Assembly (NCBI RefSeq): GCF_003710905.1
Contig: NZ_RHHV01000002.1
Span: forward strand, 173,810-237,809
Direction of reading: 5' to 3'
DNA length: 64,000 nucleotides
Source: Brevibacillus parabrevis
GTDB lineage: Bacteria; Bacillota; Bacilli; Brevibacillales; Brevibacillaceae
Part shown: piece after piece, positions 52,324-62,000 of the stretch
Position numbering within the stretch: position 1 is the first letter of the stretch
Layout: every line of letters starts with the position of its first letter
Notes under the pieces: generated by a model
The model's input: the letters and a program-made list of their open reading frames with translations, nothing else
Database searches by the model: none
Told to the model about the DNA's origin: nothing
Translations under genes and position numbers: made by a program

Positions 52324-53562
52324 ATGAATACGAAAAAAGACAGTTGGAAGAGAACTTTTTATACGATTTTTGCCGGGCAGGCTTTCTCGCTTCTGGGCAG
52401 TGCCGTTGTTCAATTCAGTATCATCTGGTGGCTGACAGAGGAGACAGGATCAGCGGTGGTGCTGACCATCGCTTCGATGGCCGGCTTTTTGCCCCAGGCT
52501 TTGATCGGGCCTTTTGCCGGAACGATTGTGGATCGGCTGGATCGCAAAAAAATCATGATAGCCGCAGACATGTTCATTGCCTTTGTCAGTCTTGTCCTGG
52601 CTATGTTGTTTTTCGCCGGGATGGAGCCGCCTGTTTGGGCCTTTTACGTGATTCTTGGCTTGCGTTCGATCGGAAGCGCGTTTCACATGCCGTCCATGCA
52701 AGCTTCCATCCCGCTGATCGCGCCCGAAGATCAGCTGATGAAGGTGCAAGGCTGGATGCAGACGCTGACCTCTGCCGTACACATGGCGGGTCCGATGCTC
52801 GGTGCCTTTTTACTGGCCTATTTTTCGATGGAAGCAGTGCTCTTGCTCGATGTTTTGGGGGCGCTGCTGGCAAGTGCCGCTTTGCTGATGGTGCATATTC
52901 CGAATCCTGAGCGCAGCGCGCCGGAGGAAGGCGCGAGCGGCATGCGCAGCGAGATCAAGGCAGGGCTGCGCGAACTGATGAAGTCAAAAGGCTTGCTGGT
53001 GATCACAGCGGCAATCGGGTTCACGACGTTTGTGTATGTGCCTGTTGGGGCATTGTTTACTCTTATGGTACTGAATCATTTTGGCAAAGGGGCGTGGCAT
53101 GCCGGAGTGGTCGAGTTTTCTTTTGCAGCAGGTATGCTCGTCGGCTCGCTGCTTTTGGGCAGCTGGGGTGCCAAGCGAAATCGCGTGTACTTGTTGACAG
53201 GCGGGATTGCGTTGCTGGGAGCGGGACTGTTCTTCGCGGGGCTGTTGCCTGTGTCCGGATTTGTCGGGTTTGTGCTGCTGTCGGGCTTGATGGGGGTATC
53301 GGGACCATTGTTTGGCGGGCCGTTTGCGGTGCTGTTGCAAACGACGATCGACCCGGCTGTTCAGGGACGAGTGATGTCTCTTGTGAACAGCCTGATGCTG
53401 ATCGCAACGCCGATTGGTTTGTTGGTGGCAGGCCCGGTAGCTGAGGCAATCGGGGTGGACAGCTGGTTCTCGCTGTCCGGTATTGCCATTGTGCTCATCG
53501 GCTTGTGCCCCTTGCTCTTTCCGGCAGTGAGAGAGCTGAAGGCATCCGCAGCGAGCCAGTAA
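52324..53562 (+). CDS. MefA-like macrolide efflux MFS transporter
   Basis: 412 residues, about twelve helices. The N-terminus (SWKRTFYTIFAGQAFSLLGSA), IIWWLTEETGSAVVL, DRLDRKKIMIAADM and GLRSIGSAFHMPSM correspond segment by segment to Mef(A). It should export macrolides by proton antiport. GAGGAGG is six bases before the ATG at 52324; the longer frame to 52186 overlaps the attenuator. Regulation by the leader peptide at 52068 is expected. No msr or erm gene is adjacent. Confidence 0.85.
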   Translation: MNTKKDSWKRTFYTIFAGQAFSLLGSAVVQFSIIWWLTEETGSAVVLTIASMAGFLPQALIGPFAGTIVDRLDRKKIMIAADMFIAFVSLVLAMLFFAGMEPPVWAFYVILGLRSIGSAFHMPSMQASIPLIAPEDQLMKVQGWMQTLTSAVHMAGPMLGAFLLAYFSMEAVLLLDVLGALLASAALLMVHIPNPERSAPEEGASGMRSEIKAGLRELMKSKGLLVITAAIGFTTFVYVPVGALFTLMVLNHFGKGAWHAGVVEFSFAAGMLVGSLLLGSWGAKRNRVYLLTGGIALLGAGLFFAGLLPVSGFVGFVLLSGLMGVSGPLFGGPFAVLLQTTIDPAVQGRVMSLVNSLMLIATPIGLLVAGPVAEAIGVDSWFSLSGIAIVLIGLCPLLFPAVRELKASAASQ

Positions 53563-53577
53563 TCACGTGCATACAAG

Positions 53578-53618
53578 CAGCCAAGGTCACGCATGGTGGC
53601 TTTGGCTGTGTTTGTGTC
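53578..53618 (+). terminator. Probable terminator after the mef-like gene
   Basis: CAGCCAA and TTGGCTG pair across 17 bases and are followed by TGTTTGTG. Confidence 0.5.
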
Positions 53619-53667
53619 AACGGAGTGGATGGAGGTTTTACAGTTATGTGTCGAAATGCCTGTGAGA

Positions 53668-53697
53668 TTGGTAATGCAAGCCTTGTAAATTTATAAT
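53668..53697 (+). promoter_or_regulatory. Promoter of the nitric oxide synthase gene
   Basis: TTGGTA, an 18-base spacer and TATAAT (53692-53697). The -10 box contains the ATG at 53696, so that ATG cannot be the translation start. Confidence 0.65.
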
Positions 53698-53749
53698 GAA
53701 GGTGTACATGAACAGCGAGGAAGCGCCTTTCAGCGGGAAAGAGGGTACT

Positions 53750-54850
53750 ATGGAACCAGATCAACGGATTGAAGCAGCTCAACACTTTATCCGCACCTGC
53801 TACAGCGAATTGAATAAAACGGAGGCCGAGACGGAGCGACGTTTGCAGCAAGTCCGGCAGCAGATGGAGTCACAAGGCTACTATGAGCATACAGAGGAGG
53901 AGTTGCGTCACGGGGCGAAAATGGCCTGGCGCAACAGCAATCGGTGCATTGGCCGCTTTTTCTGGGAGTCGCTGATTGTGTTGGACGAGCGCCATGTCCA
54001 GACAGAGGAAGAGATGGCGCAGGCGTTGCTGCGACACATCGAGTTCGCGACGAACGGCGGAAAAATCAGGCCGACGATCACCGTCTTTGCAGCGGAGACA
54101 CCAGAGCGCCCAGCCATGCGCATCTGGAACCATCAGCTCATTCGCTATGCCGGATATGAAACCGAGTACGGCGTACTGGGCGATCCGATATCGATTGAAT
54201 TGACGAAGCTCTGTATGAGCTTGGGCTGGCAAGGCGCTGGCACTCACTACGACATTTTGCCGCTCGTCGTACAGATCGGGGATCGCAAGCCGCAGTTTTT
54301 CGAGATTCCACCTGAACTGGTCATTGAAGTGCCGATTACTCATCCGGAAATAGCAGGCTTCGCGGACCTTGGCTTGCAATGGTACGGCGTGCCGATCGTG
54401 GCTGATATGCGAATGGAGATCGGCGGCATGAATTACTTGGCGGCGCCATTCAACGGCTGGTACATGGGAACGGAAATCGGCGCGCGCAATCTGGCAGACG
54501 AATATCGCTACAACATGCTGCCGAAAGTCGCAGAGGTCATGGGGCTGGACACGAGCCGGGAAGCGACGCTTTGGAGGGACAAGGCGTTGGTCGAACTGAA
54601 TGTGGCCGTCCTGCATTCTTATAAGGAAAAAGGCGTGTCGATTGTCGACCACCATACAGCCAGTCAACAATTCAAACGTTTTGAGGAAAGAGAAGAAAAA
54701 AATGGCCGGGCCATTACAGGAGACTGGACATGGCTGATTCCGCCGATTTCTCCTGCGGCTACGCACATTTTTCACAGCGCGTACGATAACAAGCTGGAAT
54801 CGCCGAATTTTCATTACCAGACCAAACCGGAATGGCCCCAAAATAAGTGA
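53750..54850 (+). CDS. nos: Bacterial nitric oxide synthase, oxygenase domain only
   Basis: 366 residues, aligning throughout with Bacillus NOS. The heme-ligand Cys66 lies in [10 protein letters not shown]; the arginine site has the conserved Glu in [18 protein letters not shown], and the C-terminus has [18 protein letters not shown]. It oxidises L-arginine to citrulline and NO, using a separate reductase. ATG at 53750 has AGAGGG five bases upstream and matches the length of B. subtilis NOS; upstream ATGs fall in or near the promoter. Confidence 0.95.
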   Translation: MEPDQRIEAAQHFIRTCYSELNKTEAETERRLQQVRQQMESQGYYEHTEEELRHGAKMAWRNSNRCIGRFFWESLIVLDERHVQTEEEMAQALLRHIEFATNGGKIRPTITVFAAETPERPAMRIWNHQLIRYAGYETEYGVLGDPISIELTKLCMSLGWQGAGTHYDILPLVVQIGDRKPQFFEIPPELVIEVPITHPEIAGFADLGLQWYGVPIVADMRMEIGGMNYLAAPFNGWYMGTEIGARNLADEYRYNMLPKVAEVMGLDTSREATLWRDKALVELNVAVLHSYKEKGVSIVDHHTASQQFKRFEEREEKNGRAITGDWTWLIPPISPAATHIFHSAYDNKLESPNFHYQTKPEWPQNK

Positions 54851-54856
54851 TCGAAG

Positions 54857-54888
54857 ATGTCGCGGACGACGGTTCGCGGCATTTTTTT
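54857..54888 (+). terminator. Terminator of nos
   Basis: ATGTCGCG and CGCGGCAT (one G-U pair), then T7. Confidence 0.8.
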
Positions 54889-55077
54889 GTAAAGAGGAAG
54901 CCTCCGTAAACAGATTGCCGAACCAAAAATCCAAAGGTTTTTACTGGATGTAAAGGCGCGATGCGGGCAGAAAAGCACCGCCATGAAGCTTGCACAGCAT
55001 TAGAGCTGTATGGGATTTACAGTGATTTTCTTCGACAGAACAGTGGCGAAATCAGTAAGATGTGATAAAATTATAAC

Positions 55078-55096
55078 GATAATGATTATCATTATT
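55078..55096 (+). promoter_or_regulatory. Fur box of the siderophore-binding gene
   Basis: GATAATGATTATCATTATT matches the Fur consensus with two changes and lies 24 bp before the TTG start. The 54889-55077 gap shows nothing else. Confidence 0.85.
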
Positions 55097-55119
55097 ACAG
55101 AAGATGGGGGAGATTCACT

Positions 55120-56103
55120 TTGCGCAAAACCGGGTTTTACAAATCAAGCTTGCTGGCGATCATGCTGGTTCTCGTAGGGATTTTGTCGGCTTGCGGACAA
55201 GCTCCAGCCAATAACGCCGCTCAACCAGCGCAGGAACAAAAGGCTGCTCCGGCGGCGACCGAAAGTAACAGTGAATTTATCACGTACCAGGCTCCGAATG
55301 GAGAGGTGAAAATTCCGAAGGACGTGAAACGATTAGTTGTGCTTGCCGATATTTACGCCGGAGATTTCCTGGCTTTGGGAATCAAGCCGATTGCCGTTAC
55401 CGATCACGTCTTGCAAAACCCGTACATGAAAGGCAAACTGGACGGCGTGGAAAGCGTTGGCGACGGTACTTCCGTTGAGAAAGTGCTGAGCATGAGTCCA
55501 GATTTGATCATCGTGTTTGAAGGCGATGCCAATACGGCAGAGTTGTCCAAAATTGCTCCGACCGTTGCTGTTCCTTACGGCAAGAAAACGTTCCGCGAGC
55601 AGCTTCAAGAGTTCGGCAAAATGACAGGCAAAGAAGACAAAGCCAATGAATGGATTGCGGCTTGGGACAAGAAAATTGCTGATCTGAAACCGAAAGTACA
55701 GGCGGCGGTAGGAGACAAAACCGTTGCCATCCTTCAGCCTTACGCCAAAGGGATTTACGCCTTCGGACACAACTTCAGCAGGGGCGGCGAAATCATTTAC
55801 GGCGAATTTCAGTTGAAGGCTCCGGCTGCTACGCAAAAAGTTGCCATCGACACTGGTACGGGCTGGGCAGATGTTTCGCTGGAAACACTTCCCGACTTTG
55901 CGGGTGATATCATTTTCACCAGCGGATGGTCTGGAGATGATACCAATCCGGATGGCGTGTATGAGAACAGCGTATGGAAAAACCTTCCTGCTGTAAAAAA
56001 CAATAAAGTATTCCAGCTCGACCGCGTCGGCTCGTATTTTAACGACCCGATTTCGCTGGACGCGCAGCTCGATTTCTTTGTAGAAAAACTGACGCAAAAC
56101 TAG
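55120..56103 (+). CDS. Iron-siderophore ABC solute-binding lipoprotein
   Basis: 327 residues with lipobox LSACGQ and the helical-backbone (class III) FecB-like fold; VKRLVVLADIYAGDFLALGIKP, MSPDLIIVFEGD and ISLDAQLDF are typical of FeuA/YxeB-like proteins. The start is a TTG at 55120, with GGGGGAG seven bases upstream. No permease or ATPase genes follow, so it must share a transporter encoded elsewhere. The Fur box upstream supports iron uptake. Confidence 0.9.
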   Translation: MRKTGFYKSSLLAIMLVLVGILSACGQAPANNAAQPAQEQKAAPAATESNSEFITYQAPNGEVKIPKDVKRLVVLADIYAGDFLALGIKPIAVTDHVLQNPYMKGKLDGVESVGDGTSVEKVLSMSPDLIIVFEGDANTAELSKIAPTVAVPYGKKTFREQLQEFGKMTGKEDKANEWIAAWDKKIADLKPKVQAAVGDKTVAILQPYAKGIYAFGHNFSRGGEIIYGEFQLKAPAATQKVAIDTGTGWADVSLETLPDFAGDIIFTSGWSGDDTNPDGVYENSVWKNLPAVKNNKVFQLDRVGSYFNDPISLDAQLDFFVEKLTQN

Positions 56104-56116
56104 GCCAATTCAATAG

Positions 56117-56168
56117 AAAACCCCCGAACCGGACAGCGGCAGAACGCTGATCCCGGCTCGGGGGTTTG
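56117..56168. terminator. Bidirectional terminator between convergent genes
   Basis: AAACCCCCGA and TCGGGGGTTT, with T-rich tails on both sides. Confidence 0.85.
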
Positions 56169-56175
56169 TCTGTTT

Positions 56176-57810
56176 TTAACGGTTGTAGTAACTGCTGAGA
56201 GCTTGCAGCAGACCGAGCGGATTTTTGCGCAAATCTTTGGCGCTAAAGAAGATGCTGCCTTGCACTTCCGGAACGGATGCGTTGAAGTTCAACTGGTTGA
56301 TAATTTCCTGAGAGCTTTGCCAGCCTGCCTCGGCTGTTCCCAGCTTGTAAGGAGAGTGGCCGATGAAAAGCTTGACGTTGGTTCCGCGCACCTCGTCTGC
56401 CCACCAAGTAACGAGCTTGTCGTACTGGGCTGGTGCAAAGGAAAGGCTCCAGTAAACTTGCGGCGTTACATAATCCATCCAGCCTTGCTTGATCCATGTG
56501 CGCACGTCGGCATACATGTTGTCGTAGGCGGTGACCCCTGCTTTCGTGTCCGAGCCTGTCTGATCGACGGCGATGTTTCGCCATACGCCGAATGGGCTGA
56601 TCCCGAACTGGACGCGAGGCTTGGCACTTTTGATCGACTGGTTCAGCTGTTGGACGAACTGATTGATGTTGTCGCGGCGCCAGTCGGCTTTGGTCGCGAT
56701 TTTTTTGCTGTTATAGGCTTTGAAGGCCGCGTCGTCATTGAAAGTGCCGTTGGACGGATAGAAGTAGTCGTCCAGGTGGACACCATCGACGTCGTAACGC
56801 TGCACGACCTCCATGATTTCGGCAATGATTTGCTGACGGGCTTGCGGAATGCCCGGATTGATGTACAGCTTGTTGCTGGAATTGACAATCCATTCAGGAT
56901 GCTTTTTCGCTACATGCGTAGCGGCCAGCTGGTCGGTTTTGGCATCTACATTGGCGCGGAACGGATTGAACCAGGCGTGGAACTGCATGCCGCGTCTGTG
57001 CGTTTCCTCGACCATAAAAGCAAGCGGGTCATAGCCCGGATTTTTCCCCTGGGTGCCAGTCAAGTATTTGGACCAAGGCACCAGTGAAGACGGGTACAAG
57101 GCGTCTGCGGAAGGGCGCACCTGCACGAATACGGCATTCATGCCCATCGCTTGCAGCTCGTCCAAAAGTTGTATGTATTCCTGCTGCTGCTTGCTCTGGT
57201 TGCCGTAGGAGCCAGTCGACGGCCAGTCCAGATTGTAGACAGTAGATACCCACACACCGCGCAAAGAACCGTTCTGGACAGGCGGGGTTGTCGGTACAGG
57301 TACAGAACCAGAACCGTTATTGCCGCCGGAAATATCTGCGGGCGGCGGTGTAACGACAGCCGTGCTGCCCGTCAACAGCGTAATCGTTCTTGTTTCCTGC
57401 GCCCAGTTCACTTGCAAGCCAAGCTGTTCGGAGACAAAACGGAGAGGAACCATAACCCGGCCCTGTCTGTTTTGAACCGAAGCATCCAGCGGGATCGTGC
57501 TGTCGTTTACGAGCGCGTAAGTCTGATTAATGGTCATGGACAGCACCGTGCTGTCTTTTAAAATCGTGGCTGTCTGGGAGTTTTGATCCCAGTATACTTC
57601 TGCGCCAAGACTTTCGCTGATGACCCGCAAAGGAACCATCGTGACGTTTACTTTCGGGATGATGTACGGAGCGACGTCGCTTCTGATTTGCTGCCCGTCC
57701 AATAAGATGCTGATGCCAGGAGCTGCCTGCGCTGTTTGCACAGATGTCCCCATCGCTGGAATACACAACACGAACATAAGCAAAAGCATGAACCACTTGC
57801 GTAACTTCAT
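56176..57810 (-). CDS. Exported glycoside hydrolase-like family 10 protein with copper-amine-oxidase-like N-domain
   Basis: 544 residues: signal peptide, then a copper-amine-oxidase N-terminal-like 'stalk' domain (VTMVPLRVISESLGAEVYWD and RVMVPLRFVSEQLGLQVNW), a Gly/Pro/Thr linker, and a (beta/alpha)8 GHL10/YngK-like domain from ~190 (RGVWVSTVYNLDWPS, GMNAVFVQVRPSADALYPS, DGVHLDDYFYP with acidic residues). It probably acts on cell-wall or exopolymer glycans. GGAGG precedes the ATG. Substrate unknown. Confidence 0.88.
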   Translation of the reverse strand: MKLRKWFMLLLMFVLCIPAMGTSVQTAQAAPGISILLDGQQIRSDVAPYIIPKVNVTMVPLRVISESLGAEVYWDQNSQTATILKDSTVLSMTINQTYALVNDSTIPLDASVQNRQGRVMVPLRFVSEQLGLQVNWAQETRTITLLTGSTAVVTPPPADISGGNNGSGSVPVPTTPPVQNGSLRGVWVSTVYNLDWPSTGSYGNQSKQQQEYIQLLDELQAMGMNAVFVQVRPSADALYPSSLVPWSKYLTGTQGKNPGYDPLAFMVEETHRRGMQFHAWFNPFRANVDAKTDQLAATHVAKKHPEWIVNSSNKLYINPGIPQARQQIIAEIMEVVQRYDVDGVHLDDYFYPSNGTFNDDAAFKAYNSKKIATKADWRRDNINQFVQQLNQSIKSAKPRVQFGISPFGVWRNIAVDQTGSDTKAGVTAYDNMYADVRTWIKQGWMDYVTPQVYWSLSFAPAQYDKLVTWWADEVRGTNVKLFIGHSPYKLGTAEAGWQSSQEIINQLNFNASVPEVQGSIFFSAKDLRKNPLGLLQALSSYYNR

Positions 57811-58013
57811 TTTGTGAATCCTCCGACACGTAATATTTGCGGCAAAACTCTCACTAAACGTTTGACGTCTTATTATATCGCTTTGTTACGGCGGAATGGG
57901 AGGAGAATTGAGTCGATTCGGTTCATTTCGACAAAAATAAGGTCGTTGGAACCACCCAAGCTGATGAGGAATAGGCAAAGACATAGCCATTTTTTAGGGA
58001 GAGGAATAACTGC

Positions 58014-58964
58014 ATGAGTTTGTTTCTTTCACAAAAGGTGCCGATTGTGTTTGTTCCGGGGCTGTTTGGGTCGATGAACGATCAGATTATTCCGGGAACC
58101 GGAGACTGGAGCTTTGGACTTGCGCGAACTGCATATGAACCGTTTGTTCGTATGCTGGAAAATATGGGATACCGTTTAAACGAGCAGCTGTTTGTTGCCT
58201 TTTATGATTGGCGTCAACCTGTTGGCCTCTCCGCCGAGCAATTTCTTGTGCCTGTTATTCAATGGGCGAAGCAAAAGACAGGCTCGCCGTATGTCAATCT
58301 GGTTTGCCACAGCATGGGCGGGCTGGTAGCCAGGTCGTATGTACAAGGGGATGCGTATCAAAACGATGTGGATCAGCTGCTTGTTTTTGCCACGCCAAAC
58401 GCAGGTTCTCCGATCAGTTATTGCTATTGGGCTGGCGGAAAGCTCCCGCGTTCGGTCCATGCCAAAAGAAATGTAGTCGAGATTTACATGAATGTATATC
58501 TGGCTTATTTGGAGCACGGAAGACCGTTCAAGCGGGTGCAGGCGATCCAGAAACATTTTCCGAGCCTGCTTGATTTGGTGCCTGCGGCTGACTATGGGGA
58601 TTACTTGCTGGAGAAGAAAAACGGGGTCGAATCGTTCGTCCCGTACAGCAGCATGGTGGTCAGAAATGAGTATGTCGACCTGCTCAACCGTACGATGGGG
58701 ATTATTTACGACCGCAACATTCGCGTCACGGTTGTAGCAGGGGTCGGGCACGAAACGATTCATTACTTGCGCACTGTCCCATCGCTGTCCCCGACAAAAT
58801 GGGTCGATGGCAGAGTAGTAGGCTCGATCAACAGCAAAGCCGGGGATGGCAGCGTTATGGCAAAAAGCGTTTTTGCCTTGGAAGGTGACAAATATTACGT
58901 GGAAGCATCGCATCTGGATGTTTTGTATAAAAGCGAACCGCTCCTGTGGCAGCTTCTGGGATAG
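58014..58964 (+). CDS. Alpha/beta-hydrolase, lecithin:cholesterol-acyltransferase/lipase type
   Basis: 316 residues. PIVFVPGLFGS near the N-terminus, a nucleophile elbow CHSMGG with Ser100, and GVGHETIHY with a candidate His. The pattern DWRQP and FATPNAGSP recalls lipase/acyltransferase (PGAP1/LCAT-like) proteins. No clear signal peptide, so it may be intracellular. A GGGAGAGG site lies 12 bases before the ATG. Substrate unknown. Confidence 0.8.
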   Translation: MSLFLSQKVPIVFVPGLFGSMNDQIIPGTGDWSFGLARTAYEPFVRMLENMGYRLNEQLFVAFYDWRQPVGLSAEQFLVPVIQWAKQKTGSPYVNLVCHSMGGLVARSYVQGDAYQNDVDQLLVFATPNAGSPISYCYWAGGKLPRSVHAKRNVVEIYMNVYLAYLEHGRPFKRVQAIQKHFPSLLDLVPAADYGDYLLEKKNGVESFVPYSSMVVRNEYVDLLNRTMGIIYDRNIRVTVVAGVGHETIHYLRTVPSLSPTKWVDGRVVGSINSKAGDGSVMAKSVFALEGDKYYVEASHLDVLYKSEPLLWQLLG

Positions 58965-58992
58965 CAGCATGTACGGGGACGGGGGCAAGCAA

Positions 58993-59039
58993 GAAAAAGA
59001 GGACTGAGCCAGGAGAAGCTGGCCCAAGTCCTCTTTTTG
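58993..59039. terminator. Bidirectional terminator between the lipase and adhesin genes
   Basis: AAAAAGAGGACT and AAGTCCTCTTTTT arms, inner GCCAG/CTGGC pair. Confidence 0.9.
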
Positions 59040-59041
59040 AA

Positions 59042-62000
59042 TTATACGGCGCTCTTTCTGCGATACAGCAGGATGGAAAGACCGATCAGCAGGGAGGAGA
59101 TTCCGGCGAGCAAATAGCCCGTTGGTGCTTCCTCGCCAGTCTGTGGCAGCACATTTCCGCTTGGGAACGCTTCGTCCGCGTTGTTTTGTACGTTGGCGTT
59201 TTTCGAGCCTGCGGATTCGGTTGGCTGGGCAGGAGTGCCGGGGCTTGCTGTCTGCCCGGCGTTGTTCGTCTGCTCAGGGTTGCCGGATTGTTCGGGTGTG
59301 GCAGGTTGCCCAGGAGTACCGGATTGCCCAGAAGTGCCCGGCTGTCCCGGAGTGCCCGGCTGTCCTGGAGTGCCTGGCTGTCCCGGAGTGCCTGGCTGTC
59401 CCGGAGTGCCTGGCTGTCCCGGAGTGCCCGGTTGCTCAGGAGTACCTGGCTGCTCAGGAGTATCTGGTTTGTCCGGCTTATCCGGTTTGTCTGGTTTATC
59501 CGGCTTTTCGGGTTTTTCAGGTTTGGTCGGCTCTTCCGGATCTGGATCGGTACCGCCGCCTGTTTTTACCTTGTTCTCCACAACGACTTCCACGTGGTTG
59601 CCTTTGGTTTGCCCTTTTTGGACAACAAAGGCGATCGGCGTGCTGTCTTTCTCATAGCCAGCTGGCGCTTTTGTCTCGATGAACTCGTATTTGCCAGGGT
59701 TGAGGTTCTCGACGATCAGTTCGCCGTTCTCGTCAGTTGTGAGATTGTCCTGCACGGTCCGGCCATTCTCGTCCTCCAAGGTGAAGACCGCTCCTGCCAG
59801 CTTGCGATTCGCGTTTCCAGCCTTGACCTTGATCAGTTTGACTGAACCTGGAATCAGCTTGTTGGTCAGGGTGAGGGAGAGCGGATCGCCAGCGGTCAAG
59901 TCGAAACGCAGAGGGTCTGCCAGCTGATAGTCGGCAAGCGCCTTGGTTTCAACGAATTTGTACGTTCCAGGCTGAAGGTTCTCAACGTGGATTTTGCCAT
60001 TCGCATCCGTAATCAATCCGCTTTGTACCACTTTGCCGTCTGCATCAACCAGATCGAAGGTGACACCAGCGAGTGGTTCCTTCGTAAAGTGATCGATTTT
60101 CAGCAATTCCACGGAGCCTGCCTGCGGGATTCCTGTAATGACTTGGTTTTCCGCGATGACTTCCACGTGTTTGCCTTGGACCTGGTTTCTTTTGATCTCG
60201 AAGGCGATTGGCTTGCTTGTTCTCATGTAGCCAGCCGGAGCTTTCGTTTCGACAAACTGATACTTTCCGGGATTGAGGTTCTCCACAATCAGTTCGCCGT
60301 TGTCATCGGTCGTCAATTCTTTCAGTTCCAGCCCGTCTTTATCTTTGACGGTTTGCCCATTTTCGTCCTCCAGGGTGAAAACGGCTCCCTTCAGCTTGTG
60401 GTTGGGATAGCCTGCTCTTACTTTGGTCAGTTTGACCGAGCCTGGAATCAGTTTGTTGGTCAAAGTAAGCGTCAATGTGCCTTCGTCGACCAGATCGAAT
60501 TTCAGCGGAGTCGCCAGCTGATAGTCCGGGAGTGTTGTCTTCTCCACGAACTGGTAGCTTCCGGCTTTGAGATTCGGAACGGTAATTTTGCCTTCCGCAT
60601 TCGTTGCCAATCCGCTTTGCACCACTTTGTCGTCTGCGTCAAGCAAGTCGAAGGTGACGCCAGCGAGAGGTTCCTGCGTGAAGTGGTCGATTTTTAACAG
60701 TTCAACCGAACCGACGTTTTTCTCGTTTTTCATGGTGAGCTTCACGATTTCCGTCTGGTTGGCAACGATGGTGAATGTTTGCGGAGTGGTATCCAGTTTG
60801 TACCCTTTCGGCGCTGTTTTTTCTACCAGACGATAGTCGCCTGTTGGCAGATCACCTTTGAACAGCTTGCCGTCCGGTCCTGTCGTCAGTTCAGCGACGT
60901 CTTCGAATGTGCCGTTTTTATCGAATTGGAGCAGGAAAACGGCCCCGTCCAGTTGCTTCGCTGCATTTTCCGAGTCCACCTTGGTCAGCTCGAAACCTTG
61001 CCGCAGCAGTTTGTTTTCCACGGTGATTTCCAGCGTGTAAGGGACGGCGGGATCGGGCGTGCCGGAAGCTTTCAAGATAAGCTCTTTTCCGCTGCGGTAC
61101 TCATCCGGGATGACGTAGCCAGCTGGCGCGGAAATTTCTTTCAGCTTGTAAGTTTTGTATTTGTAATTTTTGAAAAGGGCAAGACCATCGGCATCTGTCA
61201 CGATTTTTTCCAGCAGGGTCGCTCCCGATTTGTCGTAAAGCCCGAACTCTGCCCCGGCCAGAGGCTCTTTCGTGTCAGCGTCTTTTTTAATGACCTGGAT
61301 GTGGCCTTTGCCCGGTGTGTTTGCCCCGCCGCCTGCACCGGACAATTTCACCTTGATGCCTTCATTCCCTTTATCGTCGACCCCGACAACGGTTTTGCCT
61401 GCAAAAGAAGCTTTATTGTCGATTTTTTCGCCGTCGTCAGCGTTGATAAACGACTGGTATTCGAGGATGTAGGCTGTGTGCAGTTCATTTTTGAACGTGA
61501 TGGAAAACGAATTGCCTTCTGTGTGCAGCGTGTATTCAGCCGCATCCAGTTCAGTCGACTTGAACAGCGCTCCGTTGGCAGAGACATCGGTTGTGTACAG
61601 CTTGAAGGAGTCTTGCAGCAAAATTTGATTGGCAGACAAAGTATCCTTCAACTGGGAAACTGCCGCGATTTGCGACTGGCTCGGGTTGATCATGATGCTC
61701 CAAAATGCGTATTCAGATTCTGCTCCCGTACCTTGGCGGCCTGTTTTCAGCAGGTAATCTCCGCCGTATTTCGGCTTCACAGTCGTTGATCCTGTGAAGA
61801 GCGGAGGGGTAGAGGTGTCACTGTCGTGCAACGTCGCTTTGTTTGTGTATTCGCTTTGGACCGGGAGATTTTCCAGGCTGGTTTTGTAGGTAATACGGAC
61901 AGCGGATTTGATTTCGCCGAGGTGTATTTCAAAACCGTCGTTGCCGTTTTCCTTCAGCTTTTGGAAGTTGGAGAACGGAATTTCCTCGTCCACGACTTCT

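Noticed and set aside
53696..53749. Earlier ATG starts for nitric oxide synthase (53696, 53708)
   Set aside because: The first ATG lies in the TATAAT box and neither matches the family length as well as 53750.
59300..59525. CRISPR-like short repeats
   Set aside because: The repeats are contiguous 18- and 9-bp coding units without spacers, translating to GTPGQP and KPD.
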